Made by a program: the position numbers and the translations under genes. DNA of 64,000 nt, from assembly GCF_900104535.1 (NCBI RefSeq), contig NZ_LT629710.1, positions 2,976,001-3,040,000 of the forward strand, in the 5' to 3' direction. The first letter of the stretch is position 1, and the number at the start of each line of letters is the position of its first letter. This document shows positions 46,555 to 55,465 of this stretch, one piece after another. The stretch comes from Nakamurella panacisegetis. GTDB taxonomy: Bacteria; Actinomycetota; Actinomycetes; Mycobacteriales; Nakamurellaceae. The notes beneath the pieces were generated by a model. That model was not told the origin of the DNA, did no database searches, and was given only the letters and a program-made list of their open reading frames with translations.

Positions 46555-47234
46555 TGAACCGGGTACTGGTGGTGGACGACGATCTGGCTCTGGCCCGCGC
46601 GCTCGGGATCAACCTGCGCGCCCACGGCTACGAGGTCACCGTCGTGCACGACGGACGGGCCGCCCTCGACCGCGTCGCCCATCTCCATCCGCAGGTGGTG
46701 ATCCTCGACCTCGGGCTGCCCGACATCGACGGAGTGGAAGTGCTGCAAGGCATTCGCGGCTGGTCGAGCATCCCGGTGATCGTGCTGTCGGCCCGATCGA
46801 CCTCGGCCGAGAAGGTCGAGGCGCTGGACGCCGGAGCCGACGACTACGTCACCAAACCGTTCGGCATGGCCGAGTTGCTGGCCCGGGTCCGCGCCGCCGT
46901 TCGACGCGGCGCGCCGGCCAGCGGCGAGGTGCTGGAACCCGTGGTGACGCCGGACTTCACCGTCGATCTGGACGCCCACCGGGTCCTGCGGAACGGCGAG
47001 CCGGTCAAGCTCACGCCGACCGAGTGGTCGATGCTGGAACTGCTGGTCCGCCACGCGGGCAAGCTGGTGCCCGGCAAGCAGTTGCTGGTCGAGGTCTGGG
47101 GGCCGGCGTACGAGACGGAGACGCACTACCTGCGCGTCTACATGGCCCAGCTCCGCCGCAAACTCGAACCGGACCCGGCCAAACCCAAGTACCTGATCAC
47201 CGAAGCCGGTGTGGGCTACCGGTTCCAGCCCTGA
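46554..47234 (+). CDS. kdpE: KdpE, OmpR-family response regulator
   Basis: The 226-residue regulator has receiver residues D8-D9-D10, phospho-acceptor D52 (VILDLGLPDIDG) and K101 (TKPFG). Its winged-helix output domain has LTPTEWSMLELLVRHAGKLV and ETHYLRVYMAQLRRKLEPDPAKPKYLITEAGVGYRF. It should activate kdpFABC, probably via the direct repeats at 39165-39214. It ends the six-gene operon. The 174 bases after it hold only a weak hairpin before the convergent permease gene. Confidence 0.95.
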   Translation: MNRVLVVDDDLALARALGINLRAHGYEVTVVHDGRAALDRVAHLHPQVVILDLGLPDIDGVEVLQGIRGWSSIPVIVLSARSTSAEKVEALDAGADDYVTKPFGMAELLARVRAAVRRGAPASGEVLEPVVTPDFTVDLDAHRVLRNGEPVKLTPTEWSMLELLVRHAGKLVPGKQLLVEVWGPAYETETHYLRVYMAQLRRKLEPDPAKPKYLITEAGVGYRFQP

Positions 47235-47380
47235 CCTGCGTGCGGGGCGCAATTCACCGGACACGTGTCGGCCGCGCCGCTAGGTTCGGCCGGTGACGAA
47301 CGACGACCGGATGCAGGACGAGCGAAGTACGGACGCCCTGTGGACGGAACTAGGGATCAGCTTGAACTGAACCGCGGGGC

Positions 47381-47402
47381 CGGTCGTCACCGGGAACGAC
47401 CG
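47381..47402. terminator. Weak hairpin between kdpE and the permease gene
   Basis: CGGTCGT (47381-47387) and ACGACCG (47396-47402) can pair around an 8-base loop in the gap between the convergent kdpE and NCS1 genes. There is no U-tract, so terminator function is uncertain. Confidence 0.3.
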
Positions 47403-47408
47403 CTGCCG

Positions 47409-48872
47409 TCAGACGCTCTCCTGCGTGCGGACCCGACGCCGGTTCAGCGCCAGATAGCCGACGAAGCCGATGGCCAGCGAGATGACGACGCCGAGGTTGG
47501 CGTTCGCCCAAGTGCCGTTCTTCGGGCCAAGGTGCAGCGGGGCGAGCAGGTATCCCTGCCAGGCCAGCCATTCGGCCGTGCTGACCACCAGCCCGAAACC
47601 GACGCCCGACCCGAGCAGCATCAGCGCGACCGCCGAGACGTTGGCCGCACCGTAGCGGCCTCGGGACGAGTACAGGTCGGCCTCGGCGTAGTTGCGGCGG
47701 CGCAGCAGCATGTCGGCCAGGAAGATCCCGGTCCAGGCGGCGATCGGCACGCCGAGGGTGATGAGGAAGCCGGTGAACGAGCCCAGGAACGATCCCGCGG
47801 CGATCCACACCAGGTAGACGGTGCCGAGCACCATGATCACCACGTCGATCGAGACCGCGATGTGCCGCTTGGTCTTCAGACCGAGGCTCAGCAGGGCCAG
47901 ACCTGACGAATAGATGTCCAGGACCGCGCTCCCGATCAAGCCGAGCAGGGCGACCAGGATGAACGGGACCAGGTACCAGGTCGGCAGGATCGTGCCCAGG
48001 CCGCCGATCGGGTCGTTGCCGACCGCGGTCAGCAGAGCCGGGTCCGAGCCGGTGAGCAGCAATCCGTCGAGGATCAGCAGCACCGGGCCGACACTCGCCC
48101 CGAAAGTGGTCCAGCCGACCACGCTCGAGCCGCGGACCGACGTCGGCAGGTAGCGGCTGTAGTCGGCAGCGGTATTGGCCCAGCTCAGCCCGAAGCCGGT
48201 GAAGGCGAAGATGACCGCGCCGACGAAGGCCGCGACCCCGCCGGTCGGGAGCGATTTCAGGGCCGACGGGTGGATGTGGGACGCGGTGATGATCACGAAC
48301 CCGATGGTCAGCAGGATCATCAGGTAGGTGATCCACTTCTGGAATCTCATGATCACGTCGAAACCGAGCGTGCCGGCCACCGCGATCACCCCGGCCACCA
48401 CGACGAACGATCCGATCTTGGTTGCCGTGCCGGTGCTCCAGCCGAGCCGTTCGAAGATCACCCCGACCGCCGAGATGGCCAGCACCATGGTGACGATCTC
48501 CCAGCCGACCAGCAGCAGGTAGCTGACCAGCGACGGCAGCCGGTTGCCGAGCACGCCGAACGGGGCGCGGGAAAGGATCATGGTCGGCGCCGAGCCGCGC
48601 TTCCCGGCCAGCGCCGAGAACCCGACCAGCAGGAACGAGCCGATGATGCCGATCACCCCGGCGACCAGGGCCTGGAGGAACGAGACCCCATGGAACAGCA
48701 GGTACGCGGCGTAACCCATGCCGAGCACGCCGACATTGGCCGCGCACCACGGCCAGAACAGGTTGGACGGCTTGCCCTTTCGCTCGACCGGGTCGATGAC
48801 GTTGATGCCGTTGAGTTCCAATATCGGCGCCGAGACGCCCGAGCGTTCGATCTCGGGGTGGACGGTGGTCAC
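47409..48872 (-). CDS. NCS1-family (cytosine/purine/thiamine-precursor) permease
   Basis: GTG 48872 follows AAAGGA; upstream in-frame sequence belongs to the preceding gene. The 487-residue protein has about twelve membrane helices and NCS1 landmarks: NLFWPWCAANVGVLGMGYAAYL, SRAPFGVLGNRLPSLVSYLLLVGWE, FTGFGLSWANTAADYSRYLP and GVPIAAWTGIFLADMLLRRR. NCS1 carriers import nucleobases, hydantoins or hydroxymethylpyrimidine. It is the third gene of a GntR - AIR-synthase-like - permease operon (28-base gap), so the transported compound is probably the substrate of the neighbouring kinase-like enzyme. Confidence 0.9.
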   Translation of the reverse strand: MTTVHPEIERSGVSAPILELNGINVIDPVERKGKPSNLFWPWCAANVGVLGMGYAAYLLFHGVSFLQALVAGVIGIIGSFLLVGFSALAGKRGSAPTMILSRAPFGVLGNRLPSLVSYLLLVGWEIVTMVLAISAVGVIFERLGWSTGTATKIGSFVVVAGVIAVAGTLGFDVIMRFQKWITYLMILLTIGFVIITASHIHPSALKSLPTGGVAAFVGAVIFAFTGFGLSWANTAADYSRYLPTSVRGSSVVGWTTFGASVGPVLLILDGLLLTGSDPALLTAVGNDPIGGLGTILPTWYLVPFILVALLGLIGSAVLDIYSSGLALLSLGLKTKRHIAVSIDVVIMVLGTVYLVWIAAGSFLGSFTGFLITLGVPIAAWTGIFLADMLLRRRNYAEADLYSSRGRYGAANVSAVALMLLGSGVGFGLVVSTAEWLAWQGYLLAPLHLGPKNGTWANANLGVVISLAIGFVGYLALNRRRVRTQESV

Positions 48873-48900
48873 AGGTGGATCCTTTCGCAGATGACTTCGA

Positions 48901-49692
48901 TCAGGTCGGGGGCGACGAGGACAGCTTCCCGATGACGGTGACCGGCAGATCCGCGCGGATCGCGCGGAGGCCGACAAGTGCGCCGGAGGAAAGTGATACC
49001 AGGACGCAGGAAGCGGGACCGCCCGATGCGTGCACATCGAACCCGCTGTCCTGCCCGCTATGTCGGTCGTCGATCTGATGTCGGAGACCGGCCGTGGCGG
49101 CCAGGGCGGCGAACTCTGCGGCCACGCCCCGGGATCCGACCGGCAGGACCTCCCGCACCCCGGGCATGTGCAGCACGCGGACGACCTCGGCCACGGTGGG
49201 CATGGCGCGGTCGGCGGGCGTCAGGGTGTGCGCCGGAGCCGACCGCGGAAGACCGAGGCAGACCACGATGTCGCCGGCTCGACTGCTCCCGCCCCGCAGC
49301 CGGCCCGCCTCGGCGATCCCGACGACGGTGACCCCGACGGCGGTGCTGGTGGTGGTGACGTTGTCCTCGGTCGATCCGGTGACCGCCCCCGCATCGAGCC
49401 CGAGTTCACGCGCCAGATCGCTCATCGCCGCGATCATCGCGTCCGCCACCGGCCCGGTTTCGAAGCACAAGTTGTTCACCACCAGTCGCGGTACGGCGCC
49501 CGCGGCCAGCACCTCCAGGACGGGCGTCCGGGCGGCGAAGTAGCCCACTGTGTAGGGATCGGCGGCCACCGTGTCGCCGGGCTTCGGTCCGATGCCACCG
49601 ACCGAGTCGCAGGCCACCACCATGGTCGACCCGTCGGGCAGGGCCAGGGTCGTCACGTCGCGGATCCGCCCGGTCACGGCGGTGCCGGTCAC
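48901..49692 (-). CDS. AIR-synthase-related (PurM/ThiL/HypE superfamily) protein, substrate unknown
   Basis: The 263-residue protein starts at a GTG that overlaps the GntR stop (GTGA). Recognisable parts are VVACDSVGGIGPKPGDTVAADPYTVG and VTGSTEDNVTTTSTAVGVTVVGIA, which follow the ATP/metal-binding layout of the PurM-like superfamily. It is shorter than PurM or ThiL. Members phosphorylate small molecules (thiamine phosphate by ThiL, alpha-ribazole by CblS). Operon partners suggest an imported pyrimidine- or imidazole-type compound; which one cannot be told from sequence. Confidence 0.75.
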   Translation of the reverse strand: MTGTAVTGRIRDVTTLALPDGSTMVVACDSVGGIGPKPGDTVAADPYTVGYFAARTPVLEVLAAGAVPRLVVNNLCFETGPVADAMIAAMSDLARELGLDAGAVTGSTEDNVTTTSTAVGVTVVGIAEAGRLRGGSSRAGDIVVCLGLPRSAPAHTLTPADRAMPTVAEVVRVLHMPGVREVLPVGSRGVAAEFAALAATAGLRHQIDDRHSGQDSGFDVHASGGPASCVLVSLSSGALVGLRAIRADLPVTVIGKLSSSPPT

Positions 49693-50474
49693 GACGGGAC
49701 CGCCGGATCCAGCGGCCGCGCGCCATCAGGCCTCCGGTTGACGAAGGTGAATCGATCCGCGCGGAGCAGTGTGCGGGCGAACTCCAGCGGTCTCCCGTCG
49801 GCGGCGTAAGTGGTCCGTTCGAGACCGAAAGCCGGTACCCCGGAACGATTTTCGAGATGGCGGGCGGCGGCCGGGTCGAGGCCGACGGCCGAGAGCCGTT
49901 CGGCGGCGTGGTCGGGCGCGAAACCACCGTCCCGGCCAAGGGTCTGGAAGAGCGACTCGTCGCCGAGCGGTTCGTCGAGCAGGGGTCCGGCCGTGGACGC
50001 CGGCAGCCAGGACGTCTCCAGGCTGCTCGGGATCCCGTCGATGTACCGGACCCGGACCAGGCGGACGACGCGGTTCGCCTCGTTGGGCACGCGCAGCGCG
50101 GTGAGCACGGCCGGGTCGGGCGCCGCGAACCCCGCACTGAGGACCCGGGTGTGCCAGTCGCGACCCTGGTCGCTCAGGACCGAGGAGAACCCGGTCAGCG
50201 TGACCGCGGCCGCCGTCACCCGGGGCGGCGCCACGTAGGTGCCCGAACCGTGACGACGGATCAGCCGTCCCTCGTTCTCCAGGGCCGAGGTGGCGTGTCG
50301 CACGGTGATGCGGGAGACCTCGAGCAATTGCGCCAGGGCACGTTCGGTCGGAAGTCGGTGCCCGGGCGGCAGCGCCCCGGAGTCGATCAAGGTCCGTAGC
50401 TGGTCGCGGACCTGGGCGTAGGCCGGACGGTCGCCGGTCGTCGGCCGGAGGGTGGCGAAGAGGCCGAGTTCCAC
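49689..50474 (-). CDS. GntR-family regulator of the HutC/UTRA type
   Basis: GTG start; 261 residues. The N-terminal winged helix reads YAQVRDQLRTLIDSGALPPGHRLPTERALAQLLEVSRITVRHATSALENEGRLIRRHGSGTYV, a typical GntR DNA-binding domain. The C-terminal UTRA ligand domain has VRVRYIDGIPSSLETSWLP and FGLERTTYAADGRPLEFARTLLRADRFTF. It leads the operon with the AIR-synthase-like enzyme and NCS1 permease and probably represses it until the imported ligand or a product binds. Confidence 0.9.
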   Translation of the reverse strand: MELGLFATLRPTTGDRPAYAQVRDQLRTLIDSGALPPGHRLPTERALAQLLEVSRITVRHATSALENEGRLIRRHGSGTYVAPPRVTAAAVTLTGFSSVLSDQGRDWHTRVLSAGFAAPDPAVLTALRVPNEANRVVRLVRVRYIDGIPSSLETSWLPASTAGPLLDEPLGDESLFQTLGRDGGFAPDHAAERLSAVGLDPAAARHLENRSGVPAFGLERTTYAADGRPLEFARTLLRADRFTFVNRRPDGARPLDPAVPS

Positions 50475-50618
50475 CTCATCCTCCGTCCGGCAAATGGGCT
50501 CAAGTGGGATGAGAGTAGAACTCGAGCGAACGCCGGGTCAAAGCAACCGCGACGCGGGCCCGTCGATCTGCCATGATGACCTCGTCGTAGTCATGGGCGG
50601 GGTACAGGAGGGGACCGG

Positions 50619-51005
50619 ATGTTGTACCTGGATTCGTTCGTCGGGCTGGCGCTGATGGCGCTCTGGATCTTCTGTGTCGTCGACGTCATCATGACTCCGG
50701 ACGGCGCGACCCGGAACCTGCCGAAGATGCTCTGGCTGCTCCTGGTGATCTTCTTGTTCGAGATCGGGGCCATCATCTGGCTGATCGCCGGCCGGCCGCG
50801 GTCCGGGACCGCGCGCGATCGGGGCGCTGGCCGGGGTTTCTACGCCGGCGCCCGGGCGCAGGGCTTCCCGGAGTACGAACGACTCGGCCGATCCACGGTC
50901 GATGATCCGGAGGCCGACGCCGAGTTCCTCCGTCAGTGCCGGGAGCGGGCGCAGGCCCAACGGGCCCGGTACGAGCAGAGCAAGAAAGATCAGTCGGAGT
51001 CGTAA
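50619..51005 (+). CDS. Small membrane protein with PLDc_N-type domain
   Basis: ATG follows AGGAGGGG. The 128-residue protein has two N-terminal helices (LALMALWIFCVVDVIMT and MLWLLLVIFLFEIGAIIWLIAG) in the arrangement of the phospholipase D N-terminal membrane domain, but no HKD catalytic motif. A charged, Arg/Glu-rich tail of ~60 residues follows. Its 3' end overlaps the convergent meaB by 16 bases. Function unknown. Confidence 0.82.
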   Translation: MLYLDSFVGLALMALWIFCVVDVIMTPDGATRNLPKMLWLLLVIFLFEIGAIIWLIAGRPRSGTARDRGAGRGFYAGARAQGFPEYERLGRSTVDDPEADAEFLRQCRERAQAQRARYEQSKKDQSES

Positions 51006-51979
51006 GCGGCCAGCAACTGGTCGGCGGCGGCGGCGGACGACACCCGGCCGGCCGCCACGTCTTGCGTGATCCGGTCGCGGATGGCCGCGATGTGCGGCGA
51101 GTTCCGCAGCCGCTGATCGAGTTCGTCGCGGACCAGGGTCCAGGTCAATTCGACCTGCTGCCCGGCGCGTTTCCGAGCCAGACCGGCGACCGTCAGCCCC
51201 GTTCGGTGCGCCATGACGGCCGCCCACAGCTCCTCGATCCCGGCACCGGTCAGTCCGGAGCAGGTCAGGACGGACATCCGGGCGTCCTTCCCGCGGACCA
51301 GCCGGACCGCGCCGGCCAGGTCGCGGGCGGTCGCCTCGGCCTCGACGAGGCGCTCGCCGTCGGCCTTGTTGACCGCGATGACGTCGGCCAGTTCGACGAC
51401 ACCTTTCTTGATGCCCTGCAACTGATCTCCGGTGCGGGACAGGGCCAGCAGAAGGAAGGTGTCGACCATCGACGCGACCGTCGTCTCCGATTGCCCGACC
51501 CCGACCGTCTCGACGATCACCACGTCGAACCCGGCCGCCTCGAGCACAGTGATGGCCTGCGCGGTCGACCGCGCAACGCCGCCGAGCGTCCCGGCGTTCG
51601 GAGACGGCCGGATGTAGGCGTTCGGGTCGGCCGACAGCCGGGGCATTCTGGTCTTGTCGCCGAGCACGGAGCCGCCGGTCCGGGTGCTGGACGGATCCAC
51701 GGCCAGGACGCCGACGCGGTGACCGGCGGCGGTCAGGTGCGTGCCGAGGGCCTCGATCAGGGTCGACTTCCCGACCCCCGGCGCGCCCGAGATCCCCACT
51801 CGCACCGCCCCTCCCGCGTGCGGTGCGAGCAATGCGTAGAGCTCCCGGGCGGCCACGCGGTGGTCAGGACGGGTGGACTCCATCAACGTGATCGACCGTG
51901 ACAGGGCGGCCCGAGCGGGCCCGTCGCCGTGCCGGCCGATGACGAGCGCGGCCAGCGTCTTCGGGTCGGGCGCGGTCAC
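50990..51979 (-). CDS. meaB: MeaB, GTPase chaperone of methylmalonyl-CoA mutase
   Basis: The 329-residue G3E-type GTPase has Walker A GAPGVGKST (65-73), DPSSTRTGGSVLGDKTRM, the family hallmark VETVGVGQSE and NKADG for guanine recognition. It protects and reloads B12-dependent methylmalonyl-CoA mutase. The mutase genes are not in the window, which is somewhat unusual because meaB often follows mutB. It starts 31 bases after the leftward GCS2 gene's stop and may share its transcript. The related ArgK name refers to the same family. Confidence 0.93.
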   Translation of the reverse strand: MTAPDPKTLAALVIGRHGDGPARAALSRSITLMESTRPDHRVAARELYALLAPHAGGAVRVGISGAPGVGKSTLIEALGTHLTAAGHRVGVLAVDPSSTRTGGSVLGDKTRMPRLSADPNAYIRPSPNAGTLGGVARSTAQAITVLEAAGFDVVIVETVGVGQSETTVASMVDTFLLLALSRTGDQLQGIKKGVVELADVIAVNKADGERLVEAEATARDLAGAVRLVRGKDARMSVLTCSGLTGAGIEELWAAVMAHRTGLTVAGLARKRAGQQVELTWTLVRDELDQRLRNSPHIAAIRDRITQDVAAGRVSSAAAADQLLAAYDSD

Positions 51980-52010
51980 GGCCGGCGGTCGCGGAGGCCG
52001 AGGGCGGCCG

Positions 52011-53486
52011 TCACGGCAGCTCCCAGGTGTGTACCGGCTCGTTGGAGTGCATGCCGACCGAATAGCGGTGCAGCATCTCGGTCAGTGCCTCGTGGCGACT
52101 CATCCCCTTGCTCTCCAGCCGCTGCACCGCCTCGCTCTGCCACCAGGAGCCGTTGCGCCGCAACTTGCATCGCTCCTCGATGATGGTCAGGTAGCGATCG
52201 CTGGTCGACGCCGAGACCCCCCAGCGGTCCAGACCCTCCTGGGCCAGCGGCAGCAGGTGGCGCAGGATCAACTCGTCCCAGGAGACCTCGCCGAACCCGG
52301 GCCAGTAGAACATCGCGTCCACGCCGTGACGGGCACCGGCGTCGAAATTGGCCTTGGCCGCGTCGAAGGACATCTTCGTCCACACCGGGCGGTCGTCACC
52401 GGCCAGCATCTTCACCGCCCCGTAGTAGAAGGCGGCGTTGGCCAGCACGTCCACGACGGTCGGTCCGGCCGGCAGCACCCGATTCTCCACCCGCAGGTGC
52501 GGGACGCCGTCGACCACGTCGTAGACCGGTCGGTTCCATCGGTAGACGGTGCCGTTGTGCAGACGGAGTTCTTGCAGGCGAGGCGCTTTGCCGGCCGCGA
52601 GAACGGCCTCGGGGTCCTCGTCGGTGGTCTCCGGGAGCAGGGCCGGGAAATAGCGGACGTTCTCCTCGAACAGATCGAAGATCGACGTGATCCACCGTTC
52701 GCCGAAGAACACCGGCGGCCGCACGCCCTGGTTCCGCAGCTCGGGGGAGCGGGTGTCGGTGGCCTGCAGGAACAATTCGGTCCGGGTCTCGGCCCACAGT
52801 CGCTTGCCGAACAGGAACGGAGAGTTGGCGCCCAGGGCCAGCTGCGGGCCGGCCAGGGTCTGCGCCGCATTCCAGTTGGCGGCGAACGCGGCCGGCGACA
52901 CCTGCAGGTGCAACTGCACCGAGGTGCACGCCGATTCCGGCGCGATCGTGTCGGCGAACATCTTCAAGGACTCCACGCCGGTGATGTCCAGCTCCAGGTC
53001 CTCCCGGCGGTGCGCGAAGATCGCTTCGCTCAGCGCCGCGTACCGGGGATTGGCGCTCATCCAGTCATCCTGGAAATGCTCGGGGGCCAGGGTGGGCAGG
53101 ATCCCGATCGACACGATCTCCGAGCCGGATTCGTTGGCCTTGGCCTCGGCGTGGTTCAGGGACTTCCGCAGCATCGATTCGAGTTCCAGCAAGGAGTCGC
53201 CGGTGAGCGGCCCCGGCGGGACGTTCAGTTCGATGTTGTACTGGCCGAGTTCGGTCTGGTACGCCGGATCGGCGATGGCGGCCAGCACCCGGGCGTTGGC
53301 CATGTCCGGCTGCCAGTTCCGGTCGACCAGGTTCAGTTCGATCTCCAGCCCGGTGAGCGGCTGGTCGAAGTCGAAGACGTGCTCGGCCAACATCTTCTCG
53401 AACACGTCGAGGCACCGACGGACCTTCTCGCGGTAACGCTGCCGCTGCTCGCGGGTGAAGGAGCCGCTGGAGATGTCGTCGCCCAT
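52011..53486 (-). CDS. Glutamate-cysteine ligase family 2 (GCS2) protein
   Basis: ATG 53486 follows AGGAGG. The 491-residue protein begins with TREQRQRYREKVRRCLDVFEKML, then LTGLEIELNLVDRNWQPDMANARVLAAI and GQYNIELNVPP, the acidic metal/ATP site of the GCS2 fold. LHNGTVYRWNRPVYD and RVENRVLPAGPT lie further on. It should join glutamate, or a similar acid, to an amine or amino acid using ATP. In Actinobacteria the best known relative is EgtA for ergothioneine, but no egtBCD genes are near, so the product is uncertain. Confidence 0.85.
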   Translation of the reverse strand: MGDDISSGSFTREQRQRYREKVRRCLDVFEKMLAEHVFDFDQPLTGLEIELNLVDRNWQPDMANARVLAAIADPAYQTELGQYNIELNVPPGPLTGDSLLELESMLRKSLNHAEAKANESGSEIVSIGILPTLAPEHFQDDWMSANPRYAALSEAIFAHRREDLELDITGVESLKMFADTIAPESACTSVQLHLQVSPAAFAANWNAAQTLAGPQLALGANSPFLFGKRLWAETRTELFLQATDTRSPELRNQGVRPPVFFGERWITSIFDLFEENVRYFPALLPETTDEDPEAVLAAGKAPRLQELRLHNGTVYRWNRPVYDVVDGVPHLRVENRVLPAGPTVVDVLANAAFYYGAVKMLAGDDRPVWTKMSFDAAKANFDAGARHGVDAMFYWPGFGEVSWDELILRHLLPLAQEGLDRWGVSASTSDRYLTIIEERCKLRRNGSWWQSEAVQRLESKGMSRHEALTEMLHRYSVGMHSNEPVHTWELP

Positions 53487-53651
53487 GGTGCCTCCTGGGG
53501 TTGAAGCGACTGCCGGCCGCGCTGCTTGCGACACCGGTCACAGCCAACCACACGGGTAACGTGACGTGCGGGCTGCGCCCCGTGGTGCGGACAAAATCTA
53601 CAGTGATCGTGATCTTCACTGATCACGAACTTCGACGGTGATGGCGAGCAG

Positions 53652-54884
53652 ATGACCTCCTCCGGCGCGACGGCGCAACTCCAGGTTCCCGACGACCTCG
53701 GCTCGGGCCGTGGCCCGGACTTCCTGGAGGCCTATCTGGCCCGGTCGCTGGGCGAACTGGTCGTCATGCGCCGGGACATCCACGCTCACCCCGAGCTGGC
53801 GCGGACCGAATCGGCCACCACCGCCCTGATCCTGCGGACCCTGCGGGCGGCCGGCATCACCGGCCGTCCGCTGCCGGGCGGGACCGGCGTGGTGGCCGAG
53901 CTCGGGCGCGGTGACCGGGTGATCGCGCTGCGGGCCGACATCGACGCGTTGCCGCTGCGGGAGACCTCCGGGCTGCCCTTCACCTCGACGGTCCCCGGGG
54001 TGTGCCACGCCTGCGGCCACGACATCCACACCACGGCCCTGATCGGCGCCGCCCAGGCCCTGGCCACGGCGGACAACCTCCCGGGCCGGGTGCGGTTGAT
54101 CTTCCAGCCGGCCGAGGAGGTGATGCCCGGCGGCTCGCACGACGTCATCGCCTCCGGAGCGCTGAACGGCGTGGAACAGATCTTCTCCATCCACTGCGAT
54201 CCGCGGCTGGAAGTGGGCCGGGTCGGTCTGCGGATCGGCCCGATCACCTCCACCAGCGACGTCGTCGAGATCGAGCTCACCGGGCCGGGCGGCCACACCG
54301 CCCGCCCCCACCTGACGGCCGACCTGATCTACGCCCTCGGCGTGGTGATCACCGGCCTGCCGGCGTTGCTGACCCGGCGGATGAACCCGCGTTCCGTGCC
54401 CGTCATGGTGTGGGGGAACGTGCATTCCGGCGTCGCCGCGAACGCCATACCGGAGACCGGCGTGCTGCGGGGCACGCTGCGGCTGATGGATCGGGCGGGT
54501 TGGGACCAGGCCGAGGGCCTCGTCCGGGAACTGATCGCCGACCTGCTCGCCCCGACCAAGGCCGGCTTCGTGCTGAACTACCTGCGCGGCGTCCCGCCGG
54601 TGGACAACGACCCGGATTGCACGGAGATCCTCCGGCTGGCCGTCGGCGGCGCGGCCGGGCTGGAGCACACCGCGGTGGCCGAACAGTCGACCGGAGCCGA
54701 GGACTTCGCCATCTATCTCGACCATGTGCCGGGAGCCCTTGCCCGCGTTGGTGTCTGGGACGGGGTCAGCCCACAGGTCGACCTGCACTCGGGGGCGTTC
54801 CGGGCCGACGAACGAGCCCTGCCGGTGGCCGTGCGGCTACTGGTCCACACCGCACTGGAAGCCCTGGACGCACCGCGGCCGTAG
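53652..54884 (+). CDS. M20-family metal-dependent amidohydrolase
   Basis: The 410-residue enzyme belongs to the peptidase M20D group (hippurate / N-acyl amino acid / IAA-conjugate hydrolases). Metal and catalytic motifs are RRDIHAHPELARTE, ALRADIDALPL, GVCHACGHDIHTTAL, FQPAEEVMPGG, the GPGGHTARP dimerisation-domain loop, and HSGAF near the end. It cleaves acyl groups from amino-acid-like substrates; amiA1/amiB1 hold an equivalent place in mycobacteria. It is divergent from the GCS2 gene with 165 bases between. Substrate not deducible. Confidence 0.9.
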   Translation: MTSSGATAQLQVPDDLGSGRGPDFLEAYLARSLGELVVMRRDIHAHPELARTESATTALILRTLRAAGITGRPLPGGTGVVAELGRGDRVIALRADIDALPLRETSGLPFTSTVPGVCHACGHDIHTTALIGAAQALATADNLPGRVRLIFQPAEEVMPGGSHDVIASGALNGVEQIFSIHCDPRLEVGRVGLRIGPITSTSDVVEIELTGPGGHTARPHLTADLIYALGVVITGLPALLTRRMNPRSVPVMVWGNVHSGVAANAIPETGVLRGTLRLMDRAGWDQAEGLVRELIADLLAPTKAGFVLNYLRGVPPVDNDPDCTEILRLAVGGAAGLEHTAVAEQSTGAEDFAIYLDHVPGALARVGVWDGVSPQVDLHSGAFRADERALPVAVRLLVHTALEALDAPRP

Positions 54885-54909
54885 TCGAGCGGCGTCGCCC
54901 GCGTTGTCT

Positions 54910-54974
54910 GCGTCGACCGGAATGACATTTGCGCTCCAGGCCGCCAATCGCGGAATTTTCATTCCGGTCGATGC
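54910..54974. repeat. Inverted repeat, 16-bp arms, between convergent genes
   Basis: GCGTCGACCGGAATGA (54910-54925) pairs with TCATTCCGGTCGATGC (54959-54974) with one mismatch, around a 33-base spacer. It lies between the stops of the amidohydrolase and VOC genes, so it may serve as a terminator for both or be a small mobile-element remnant. Confidence 0.55.
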
Positions 54975-55021
54975 GCCGCCCATGGCCACGCCACACGCGG
55001 GTGCTGCCGGTCGAGGATCGA

Positions 55022-55450
55022 TCAGCCGAAGTCGGGGATGACGAGCGTCCCGTCGTCGTTGATCGTGAAGCCAGGGTTGTAGGCGATTTCCCACGGGTGG
55101 CCGTCAGGGTCGGTGAAGTAACCGGCGTAGCCGCCGTAGAAGGTGGTCGCCGCGGGTCGGGTGACCGTGGCCCCGGCCAGCCGGGCCTGGGCCATCACCT
55201 CGTCGACCTCGGCCGCGGAGCGGACGTTCTGGGCCAGGGCGAAACCGCCGAAACCGTGCCGCCCGTCGTCGGGCAGGCCGCAGTCCTCCGCCAGCTTGTC
55301 CCGGCCCCACAACACCAGCCCGAGTCCGCCGAGCTGCAGGAAGACCGTCTCCTGCACCTCCTGCCCCCGCCAGCCCACGGCTTCGTAGAACGAGCGGGCT
55401 CGGGTCAGGTCGGTGACGCCGAGCGTGATCAGGCTGACTCGCTGCTCCAT
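55022..55450 (-). CDS. Glyoxalase/VOC superfamily protein
   Basis: The 142-residue protein is one VOC module pair: VSLITLGVTDLTRARSFYEAVGW, VFLQLGGLGLVLWGRD, AGATVTRPAATTFYGGYAGYFTDPDGHPWEIAYNPGF. The family includes lyases, dioxygenases and resistance proteins. Some metal-site residues typical of glyoxalase I are missing, so it may be non-enzymatic or use other ligands. It follows the GGCT-like gene after 15 bases on the same strand and is probably co-transcribed. Confidence 0.85.
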   Translation of the reverse strand: MEQRVSLITLGVTDLTRARSFYEAVGWRGQEVQETVFLQLGGLGLVLWGRDKLAEDCGLPDDGRHGFGGFALAQNVRSAAEVDEVMAQARLAGATVTRPAATTFYGGYAGYFTDPDGHPWEIAYNPGFTINDDGTLVIPDFG

Positions 55451-55465
55451 CGATCCTCGCCCTCG

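Noticed and set aside
47293-47370. A 25-codon GTG frame after kdpE (MTNDDRMQDERSTDALWTEL, then GISLN)
   Set aside because: It has no clear ribosome site and no known match; it may be a remnant, but cannot be supported as a gene.
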